From assembly GCF_021206925.1 (NCBI RefSeq), contig NZ_JAJPRF010000016.1:1-64000 (forward strand): DNA of 64,000 nt, in the 5' to 3' direction. Of this stretch, positions 58,160 to 64,000 are shown piece after piece. Positions within the stretch are counted from its first letter, which is position 1. Each line of letters starts with the position of its first letter. The DNA is from Rhodoflexus caldus. GTDB taxonomy: Bacteria; Bacteroidota; Bacteroidia; Cytophagales; Thermoflexibacteraceae. Made by a program: the position numbers and the translations under genes. The notes beneath the pieces were generated by a model. The model was given only the letters and a program-made list of their open reading frames with translations. It searched no databases and had not been told where the DNA came from.

Positions 58160-58972
58160 CTACTCAAACAACGGCTTTCTTTTTTGCATTTGTGCCGTCA
58201 TAGCTTCCTGTAAATCAGCGGATAGCAGCATGGCGGCGTTCCATGTGGCGATGTAGTTCAGTGCGTCGGCGGTGCTGTGGTCGCGGGTGTAGCGCAGCAT
58301 TTCCTTCGTGCCGCGAATGCTCAACGGCGACTTGGCGGCAATCTGTCGGGCAATTTCGCGCACGCCTGCCAGCATTTCCTCTTCCGAAGCAAAACAGCGG
58401 TTGGCAAAACCGTTGGCAGCTGCCTCTGCCCCCGACATGTTTCTGCCCATATAGGCAAGTTCGGCAACAATGCCCGGTGCAATCAGTTTGGGCATTCGTT
58501 GCAGTGTTCCCAAGTCTGCCACCATGCCCATGTCTATTTCGCGGATGCAAAACGCAGTTGATTCGGTGCAATAACGCATGTCGGCAGCGCAGGCAATATC
58601 CACACCGCCGCCGATGCAACCGCCGTGGATGGCAGCCAGCACGGGCTTTTCGCATTGCTCAACGGCATTTACACATGCCTGTAAATCAAGCACTAAGCGG
58701 CGCAACTGTTCGCGGCGGCGACCTTCGTCGGTGCTTACGCCCTGCATTTGTTGCTGAATGCCGCCCAGCAAACTAATGTCAATACCCGAACAAAAATGCT
58801 TACCTTCACCGCGCAGGATGACCGCACGCACATCGTTGCGCTGAGAAAGTTCGGTAAAAATGGTGCGCATTTCGTCCCAAGCTGTGCGGTCAAGTGCATT
58901 GGCTTTGTCGGGGCGGCTAATCACCACTTCGGCGATATAATCGGCAATATGTAAATGAAAACGTGTGTACAT
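58160..58972 (-). CDS. Enoyl-CoA hydratase/isomerase family, dienoyl-CoA isomerase-like
   Basis: 270 residues from the ATG at 58972. The crotonase fold has the oxyanion segments KHFCSGIDISLL and IHGGCIGGGVDIACAADMRYC. The catalytic segment is FCIREIDMGMVADLGTLQRM, closely like delta(3,5)-delta(2,4)-dienoyl-CoA isomerase (ECH1), where two acidic residues in this stretch catalyse the isomerisation; both are present. It would act in breakdown of odd-position double bonds of unsaturated fatty acids. No other beta-oxidation gene is adjacent. Confidence 0.88.
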   Translation of the reverse strand: MYTRFHLHIADYIAEVVISRPDKANALDRTAWDEMRTIFTELSQRNDVRAVILRGEGKHFCSGIDISLLGGIQQQMQGVSTDEGRRREQLRRLVLDLQACVNAVEQCEKPVLAAIHGGCIGGGVDIACAADMRYCTESTAFCIREIDMGMVADLGTLQRMPKLIAPGIVAELAYMGRNMSGAEAAANGFANRCFASEEEMLAGVREIARQIAAKSPLSIRGTKEMLRYTRDHSTADALNYIATWNAAMLLSADLQEAMTAQMQKRKPLFE

Positions 58973-59024
58973 GGCAGTGAGAATTGGACTTCGGATTTGG
59001 GATTTTATGATTCCGAAATTTAAA

Positions 59025-59675
59025 TTATTCAATATTTTTCAAGTCGGCGATGGTTTGCAGCGGGTCGGGTGAGCTGAATACGAAATTGCCTGCCACCAGC
59101 ACATCCGCGCCTGCCGCCACCAACAACGGCGCGTTTTGGCTGTTTACGCCGCCATCTACTTCTATATGCAACTTAGGATTGAGCGCATCTGCCATTTGGC
59201 GCAGTTGCTGCACCTTGCGATAGCTGTTTTCAATGAATTTTTGCCCGCCAAAACCCGGGTTGACCGACATGAGGCAAACCAAATCAATATCCGGCAAAAT
59301 GTCGCCCAACAAATGAACGGAAGTATGCGGATTGATGGCAACGCCAGCCTTGCAACCCAACTCTTTAATTTGCCCGATGGTGCGGTGCAAATGCGTACAG
59401 GCTTCGTAATGCACCGTCAGCACGGCAGCGCCTGCATCGCGGAAGGCTTCCAAGTAGCGTTCGGGTTGAACAATCATCAGGTGCACATCCATCGGCTTTT
59501 CCGCATGGCGTTTGATGGCATGGCAAACGGGCAGACCAAAAGACAAATTCGGCACAAAAACGCCGTCCATGATGTCTATATGCAACCAATCGGCGCGGCT
59601 ACTGTTGAGCATTTCCACATCGCGTTGCAAGTTGGCAAAATCGGCAGAAAGTACTGAGGGGGCAATTAAAGGCAT
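59025..59675 (-). CDS. rpe: Ribulose-phosphate 3-epimerase
   Basis: 216 residues, the standard size. It interconverts ribulose and xylulose 5-phosphates in the pentose phosphate pathway. The TIM-barrel signatures are LSADFANLQRDVEML, WLHIDIMDGVFVPN, MSVNPGFGGQKFIENS and IEVDGGVNSQNAPLLVAAGA. It is 11 nt after cvpA and 52 nt before the isomerase gene, forming a minus-strand run. Confidence 0.97.
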   Translation of the reverse strand: MPLIAPSVLSADFANLQRDVEMLNSSRADWLHIDIMDGVFVPNLSFGLPVCHAIKRHAEKPMDVHLMIVQPERYLEAFRDAGAAVLTVHYEACTHLHRTIGQIKELGCKAGVAINPHTSVHLLGDILPDIDLVCLMSVNPGFGGQKFIENSYRKVQQLRQMADALNPKLHIEVDGGVNSQNAPLLVAAGADVLVAGNFVFSSPDPLQTIADLKNIE

Positions 59676-59686
59676 ATGAGCGATAT

Positions 59687-60244
59687 TTAGCGCAGCAAAT
59701 ATCGGATATTTTGCACCAATTCGGCTACCGAAGGCGCAAGCGCTCTGCCAATGTCGAGCATGTAATTGAACAGTCCGTTCAAATAAGGGTAGGTAACGGT
59801 GTTATTTATCAATTCGTTGCGGCTGGTAATACCCGCACTCACCACCAACTCCAAACCGATACTGAGACCGAGCGCGTATTTAATAACACCGAAAATCAGA
59901 CCGACAAAACTGTCAAACCCTTCAAAAATTTCAAGGTCTAACTTGTTTTTGACTGTTTTGTCGAACCAACTGACCCCGAGTGCAATCAGCACATATAACA
60001 AGACAAAAGTAATAAATGCACCAGCCTTAGGCGGGGCAAATCCGATGCGGTCTGCACTGAGTTGAAAAGTTGCAGAAATACTCCAGAATACGAGAAACAG
60101 CAGCAGAATAAACGTAAACAACGACAGTAACTCCACAAAAAAACCTTTCTGAAAGCCCTTGTAGCCACCCCAGCCCACAATAAACAGCACGACAATATCG
60201 AGCACTGAAAATCGTTCGGCAAGCAGGCTGGCAAGTAAAAGCAT
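59687..60244 (-). CDS. cvpA: CvpA family membrane protein
   Basis: 185 residues with about four membrane helices. The start LDIVVLFIVGWGGYKGFQKG and the following FVELLSLF segment match the CvpA family. CvpA is linked to colicin V production in E. coli and, more broadly, to envelope homeostasis. It lies 23 nt after the GatB/YqeY gene and 11 nt before rpe. Confidence 0.9.
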   Translation of the reverse strand: MLLLASLLAERFSVLDIVVLFIVGWGGYKGFQKGFFVELLSLFTFILLLFLVFWSISATFQLSADRIGFAPPKAGAFITFVLLYVLIALGVSWFDKTVKNKLDLEIFEGFDSFVGLIFGVIKYALGLSIGLELVVSAGITSRNELINNTVTYPYLNGLFNYMLDIGRALAPSVAELVQNIRYLLR

Positions 60245-60267
60245 GGCTTTCAGAGGTTTCCGATGAA

Positions 60268-60717
60268 TTAACTGAGTAGTTCTTTCACTGTTGCGGCAAT
60301 GTCTTTACCGTCTGCCTGTCCGCTCAACTCTTTGTTTGCCACACCCATCACTTTGCCCATATCTTTGGCAGAGGCAGCACCCACGCGCTGAATAATTTCC
60401 TGTAAACGGGCTTTCAATTCGTCGGGAGATAATTTTTTCGGCAAATATTCTTCAATAACGGCAAGCTCGCCCAATTCAACGGCTTGCAGGTCGGTTCTGC
60501 CTTGTTGCCCGTAGATTTCGGCGGAATCTTTGCGCTGCTTGGCGGCTTTTACCAACAGTTTCAGCTCCTCTTCGGGTGTAAGTTCGCCGCTTCGGCCTTC
60601 TGCGGTTTCTGCCAATAAAATTAACGACTTAATGGCACGCAGCGCGCGCAGTTTGTCTTTATCCTGCGCCTTCATGGCGTTTTTAATATCTTCTTCTATG
60701 CGTTTTTTCAGACTCAT
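60268..60717 (-). CDS. GatB/YqeY domain protein
   Basis: 149 residues from the ATG at 60717 (a TTG at 60723 is possible). The YqeY fold is recognisable by LKKRIEEDIKNAMKAQDKDK, then LRALRAIKSLI, then EYLPKKLSPDELKARLQEII and the C-terminal MGKVMGVANKEL. YqeY-type proteins resemble the tail domain of the GatB amidotransferase and may bind tRNA; the role is not established. It starts the minus-strand run to cvpA and rpe. Confidence 0.92.
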   Translation of the reverse strand: MSLKKRIEEDIKNAMKAQDKDKLRALRAIKSLILLAETAEGRSGELTPEEELKLLVKAAKQRKDSAEIYGQQGRTDLQAVELGELAVIEEYLPKKLSPDELKARLQEIIQRVGAASAKDMGKVMGVANKELSGQADGKDIAATVKELLS

Positions 60718-60745
60718 AATCAAAAAACTTGCTTAATCTGCGCAA

Positions 60746-60753
60746 CAAAGTTA
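60746..60753 (-). promoter_or_regulatory. -7 box for the YqeY-cvpA-rpe run
   Basis: Minus-strand TAACTTTG fits TAnnTTTG exactly and ends 28 nt before the ATG at 60717. Confidence 0.55.
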
Positions 60754-60785
60754 AACAGATGCATCAAAAGGGTGTAATCATCGCC

Positions 60786-60793
60786 TAAATTTG
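60786..60793 (+). promoter_or_regulatory. -7 box for pdxJ
   Basis: TAAATTTG fits TAnnTTTG exactly; it lies about 70-100 nt before the possible pdxJ starts and 32 nt from the opposing minus-strand box. Confidence 0.45.
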
Positions 60794-60896
60794 TGCTGCA
60801 AGGTAATATCTCAAAAAGACAACTTGCTTACGGTGCAAGTTCAAGTTTTAATTGAACCTTTGCATGGCAAATATAACAAAATCAATCAGAAAAGCA

Positions 60897-61613
60897 ATGA
60901 CACGACTGAGTGTAAATATCAATAAGGTAGCTACTTTGCGCAATGCGCGCGGCGGCAATAACCCCAATGTACTGCAAGTTGCTTTAGACTGCGAACGCTT
61001 TGGCGCTCAGGGCATTACAGTGCACCCGCGCCCCGATGAGCGACACATTCGCTATCAGGATGTGTTAGACCTGAAACCCGTGCTGACCACGGAATTTAAC
61101 ATAGAGGGCAACCCCAAAGACCGCTATATGGATTTGGTATTGCAGGTGAAGCCGCATCAGGCAACGCTTGTGCCCGATGCAGAAAATGTGCTTACTTCTA
61201 ATGCAGGTTGGAATACGGTTGAATATCAGGCATATCTGACCGATATCATCAGCGAGCTGAAAAAGCACGGTATCCGTACCTCTATTTTTGTTGACCCTGT
61301 GGAAGCCATGATTGAGGGAGCAGCCAAAACCGGTACCGACCGCATCGAGCTTTACACGGAGCAATATGCAAAGCAGTTTCATGGCAACCCCGCAGAAGCA
61401 GTTGCGCCTTATGTTCGCTGTGCCAAACTTGCCAAAGAATTGGGCTTGGGAGTAAATGCCGGACACGACCTTGATTTGCACAACCTTCGCTATTTGCAGC
61501 AGCAGATTCCGTTCTTAGATGAAGTTTCCATCGGCCATGCGCTGATTTGCGATGCGATTTACTATGGTCTGGAAAATACAATACGCCTTTACAGAAGACA
61601 ATTGGAAAACTAA
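60897..61613 (+). CDS. pdxJ: Pyridoxine 5'-phosphate synthase
   Basis: 238 residues from the ATG at 60897, the usual family start ([19 protein letters not shown]); earlier in-frame starts exist at 60864 and 60852. It condenses 1-deoxyxylulose 5-phosphate with the PdxA product to give pyridoxine phosphate. Motifs [32 protein letters not shown]-type [14 protein letters not shown] region and [15 protein letters not shown] are present. pdxA lies 40 kb away in the same window. Confidence 0.95.
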   Translation: MTRLSVNINKVATLRNARGGNNPNVLQVALDCERFGAQGITVHPRPDERHIRYQDVLDLKPVLTTEFNIEGNPKDRYMDLVLQVKPHQATLVPDAENVLTSNAGWNTVEYQAYLTDIISELKKHGIRTSIFVDPVEAMIEGAAKTGTDRIELYTEQYAKQFHGNPAEAVAPYVRCAKLAKELGLGVNAGHDLDLHNLRYLQQQIPFLDEVSIGHALICDAIYYGLENTIRLYRRQLEN

Positions 61614-61628
61614 TTTAACATCATTGCT

Positions 61629-61925
61629 ATGCTTATCCGCATTGTACGCATGACTTTTCAGCCTGATAAAACAACCGACTTTTTGGCAATTTTTGAAGCC
61701 TCTAAACATAAAATCCGTCACTTTGACGGTTGCCGCTATTTGGCGCTGCTGCAAGATGCACAAAACCCTGCGATTTACACCACTTACAGCCTCTGGGAAA
61801 GCCCCGACCATTTGGAAAAGTACCGACAGTCGGAATTATTCCAAAACACATGGGCGGCAACAAAAGCCTTATTTGCAGACAAACCGTTGGCATTCAGTCA
61901 TTTTCAGGCTCAGGAAATAGCATAG
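61629..61925 (+). CDS. ABM-domain putative quinol monooxygenase
   Basis: 98 residues, a single antibiotic-biosynthesis-monooxygenase (ABM) ferredoxin-like domain. It has the start LIRIVRMTFQPDK, the middle HFDGCRYLALLQD and YSLWESPDHLEKYRQSELF, typical of YgiN-like and heme-binding ABM proteins. It is 15 nt after pdxJ. The function is uncertain; family members act on quinols or bind heme. Confidence 0.85.
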   Translation: MLIRIVRMTFQPDKTTDFLAIFEASKHKIRHFDGCRYLALLQDAQNPAIYTTYSLWESPDHLEKYRQSELFQNTWAATKALFADKPLAFSHFQAQEIA

Positions 61926-61952
61926 AACAATATTTGCAACGGTTTTGAGCAC

Positions 61953-61990
61953 AAAAAAATAGCCTGCGATTAATTACAGGCTATTTTTTT
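61953..61990. terminator. Bidirectional intrinsic terminator
   Basis: AAAAAAATAGCCTG (61953-61966) pairs with CAGGCTATTTTTTT (61977-61990), a 14-bp stem whose outer ends are A and T runs. It separates the convergent ABM and sterol-desaturase genes. Confidence 0.85.
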
Positions 61991-62013
61991 GTAAAAATTT
62001 TCACTATATTTTA

Positions 62014-63288
62014 TCAGACTGTTGCGATTTTTTCAGATGTTTCGCGCTTGAAGTCTATAGCTACAAACCATGCCGTAACGGCCAGCGAAAGAACAAAATA
62101 AGCAATGATGAGGTATTTTCCGAGAGGAAATACATTGCTCATGTTGAACCAGTCCCCCGTAATAAGAATTACCCCCACGCCATAAGCAACTTTTATTGCC
62201 TCCCAAACAAGCGCATACGGATTTTTATCCATCAATTCCGTATAGGCATAAATGCTTAAAAACACAAAGCCGCCGTAATAGAAAAGCATCGGCATACCAA
62301 TGGTTGCCAAATTGCCGAACATGTAAAACACCAAAGTAGTAACGACTGCAAATTGTACCCATGCCCACGCTTTTAATGCGGCCGAGCTTTCAGGTTCGTA
62401 TTTTTCGTAGTGGTAGATGTCTTCTATTTTTCGCACCGGATATTTGGCCGCCACATCAGCCGGCCGCCATCCTGTTGGCATAAACCATATGCGCACTTTG
62501 TCCCACCAACTTTCGGCACGCCATGCATCCTTTGTCAGAAGCCACAAGTGCTGAAAGTTAATTTTAATCGGATTCCATGTAGCAGAAGGGCGCGTGATGC
62601 CATACACCGCGGGAACATTGGGGAGTTCTTCCTGAAATGTGCCGAATAATTTGTCCCAGATGATAAAAATCTGCGAGTGATTTTTGTCTAAATATTCGGG
62701 GTTGATGGCATGGTGTACGCGATGGTGCGAAGGGGTTACGATGATATGTTCCAGCCATCCCATTTTGCCGATATGCTGCGTATGATACCAAAACTGAGCA
62801 AACAAATGAATAGGTGCTACAATGGCAATTACATTGGCAGGAACTCCCACAATGGCTGCCGGCAATAAAAAGAATGTAAACAAATTGACAAATGAGGAAA
62901 TGCTTTGGCGCAAAGCACAGGCAAGGTTGAAATCTTCGCTGCTGTGATGAATGGCGTGTTTGTTCCAAAAGAAATTGACCTGATGCGCAATGCGGTGCAC
63001 CCAATAGCCGCTGAAATCAAGGGCTACAAATGCTACAATAACTGTTAATACGGTGGATTCAATTTTGAAAACGGCCAGATGTTCCACCATCCAACTATAC
63101 GTGATGATAGAAACGCTTAGGCCGAGCACATCTTTTACTACGTTGGTGATACCCGAACTTAAACTGGAAATCATGTCCATGTTGCGATAGGTATCTTTGC
63201 CTTTGTACCATCCGTACCATTTTTCCAGCAGAACAGCCAGCAGGAAAATGGGCATTGCAATCAGTAGAATTTGACCGTACAGCTCCAT
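62014..63288 (-). CDS. Sterol desaturase/fatty acid hydroxylase family protein
   Basis: 424 residues with several membrane helices. Histidine motifs typical of the family are HRIAHQVNFFWNKHAIHHSS near residue 115 and HHRVHHAIN near 185, which bind a di-iron centre. The C-terminal third has further helices not found in short members. The family adds hydroxyl groups or double bonds to lipids such as sterols, carotenoids or sphingoid bases. The substrate is unknown. Confidence 0.9.
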   Translation of the reverse strand: MELYGQILLIAMPIFLLAVLLEKWYGWYKGKDTYRNMDMISSLSSGITNVVKDVLGLSVSIITYSWMVEHLAVFKIESTVLTVIVAFVALDFSGYWVHRIAHQVNFFWNKHAIHHSSEDFNLACALRQSISSFVNLFTFFLLPAAIVGVPANVIAIVAPIHLFAQFWYHTQHIGKMGWLEHIIVTPSHHRVHHAINPEYLDKNHSQIFIIWDKLFGTFQEELPNVPAVYGITRPSATWNPIKINFQHLWLLTKDAWRAESWWDKVRIWFMPTGWRPADVAAKYPVRKIEDIYHYEKYEPESSAALKAWAWVQFAVVTTLVFYMFGNLATIGMPMLFYYGGFVFLSIYAYTELMDKNPYALVWEAIKVAYGVGVILITGDWFNMSNVFPLGKYLIIAYFVLSLAVTAWFVAIDFKRETSEKIATV

Positions 63289-63381
63289 GATGCGTAAGCA
63301 GGTGTTTTATGTGTTTTGTAATGTTCGTAATGATAACGCTAAAAATAGGGGAAATGCTTCATTACGCCAAATAATATTGCA

Positions 63382-64000
63382 TCATAACCTGAACTGTGCC
63401 GAAACTTTTACGCCAAAACGTCTTGTGGCAGGGTCGTCTAAGTAAGTAAGGCGATGAATAAAATCTACCCTGATAAAGCGCAAAATATTTTCAATTCCGT
63501 AGCCTACTTCCACATAAGGCATCGCACCCATGCCGTTCACATTAGGCAAGGGCGTTCCGTTCAGTCGTTGCGGAGGCGTAAGGTGTCGGTTGGTTTCACT
63601 CAGGCTGCCGTATAGCACGTTAGCGGTTGCCAGCGTGCGCCATTTGAGGCGGCGCATCAGCGGAATGCGATTGAACATCAACCCCTCGAAGCGATGCGTA
63701 AAATTCAATGCGGCGTAACGGTCGCTGACAAATTCAAAAAAGCGCATCATATTAAATGCCTGTGCATTGTAAAAAATAGTTTCATTGCCCAAATGAACGG
63801 CCAGCAACGGATACGGCACGCGAGAGGAAATATAGCCCAGTGTGGCAGAATAGGTAGTGTTGCCCAATGCGCCCAGCGGAAAACTCTGTGTAACGTTTGC
63901 CTGAAATTTCTGATAGCCAAAGTCGCTGCCCATTACATTGTCTAAACCCAGTACATAGCGCAGGGTGATAATCGGTTTGGTTGTGAAATTGGCAATCAGT
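63382..64000 (-). CDS. DUF5686-type outer-membrane protein, C-terminal part
   Basis: The frame is open to the right edge, so only the C-terminal 205 residues or so are visible; the ATG at 63933 lies inside the coding frame. They look like a beta-barrel with alternating strands. The motif YGIENILRFIRVDFIHRLTY and the aromatic-type C-terminus QFRL fit the DUF5686 family of Bacteroidota, which usually also carry an N-terminal carboxypeptidase-like domain that would lie outside the window. Confidence 0.8.
   Translation of the reverse strand, partial: LIANFTTKPIITLRYVLGLDNVMGSDFGYQKFQANVTQSFPLGALGNTTYSATLGYISSRVPYPLLAVHLGNETIFYNAQAFNMMRFFEFVSDRYAALNFTHRFEGLMFNRIPLMRRLKWRTLATANVLYGSLSETNRHLTPPQRLNGTPLPNVNGMGAMPYVEVGYGIENILRFIRVDFIHRLTYLDDPATRRFGVKVSAQFRL

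Overview
This 64 kb window looks like chromosomal DNA of a Bacteroidota (Cytophagia-type) bacterium. The main evidence is lineage-typical families: a TamL-like outer-membrane assembly lipoprotein, a BatC-like protein, a DUF5686 barrel, DUF4178 and DUF6011-type proteins, and a reg_prop/Y_Y_Y sensor kinase with a LytTR regulator. Twelve exact TAnnTTTG (-7) promoter boxes, most 20-30 nt ahead of start codons, also fit Bacteroidota. I saw no rRNA, tRNA, CRISPR array, prophage or complete insertion sequence.

Layout. 0-7 kb: a truncated transposase-like fragment, a TRL-type lipoprotein, a secreted protein with a duplicated domain, then a giant periplasm-sensing kinase followed by its LytTR regulator and a small HTH-like protein. 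7-12 kb: xylA and fumarylacetoacetase side by side, an unknown exported protein and a TPR protein. 12-15 kb: ccoG-fixH-SafE-like genes for cbb3 oxidase maturation, with no oxidase structural genes in the window. 15-21 kb: pheT, an M17 aminopeptidase, an Rpn-type nuclease, pdxA and a small Cys-rich protein, all on the plus strand. 21-31 kb: a 2092-residue alpha-2-macroglobulin with a thioester, a Rieske oxygenase and a second sensor kinase. 31-41 kb: housekeeping enzymes (fmt, an rRNA methyltransferase, a cystathionine synthase/cysteine synthase, proC, a YjjG-type nucleotidase, an M24 peptidase) and a lipoprotein/helical-protein pair of unknown function. 41-53 kb: a 59-residue membrane protein, tamL, a Tat-type oxidoreductase, a universal stress protein next to a Crp/Fnr regulator, a BatC-like TPR protein, a histone-deacetylase-like hydrolase, a SpoIIE phosphatase receptor, an MFS transporter and an A-type Fe-S carrier. 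53-64 kb: a likely fluoride-exporting CLC with soluble pyrophosphatase, Sua5, an AT-rich type II restriction-modification pair, a YqeY-cvpA-rpe-dienoyl-CoA isomerase run, pdxJ, a sterol-desaturase-like protein and the end of a DUF5686 gene.

Three threads connect genes. Palindromes of the form ATGA-N6-TCAT lie upstream of both ccoG and the stress-protein gene beside the Crp/Fnr regulator, suggesting one oxygen or redox regulon. The CLC of the GREGT type is followed 35 nt later by pyrophosphatase, a classic fluoride target. Two families of intergenic palindromes are scattered through the window. The best leads for something not yet described are the lipoprotein/helical pair at 32.6-34.2 kb, the divergent sensor kinase at 2.2 kb, the candidate fluoride operon, and a possible leaderless fmt transcript.
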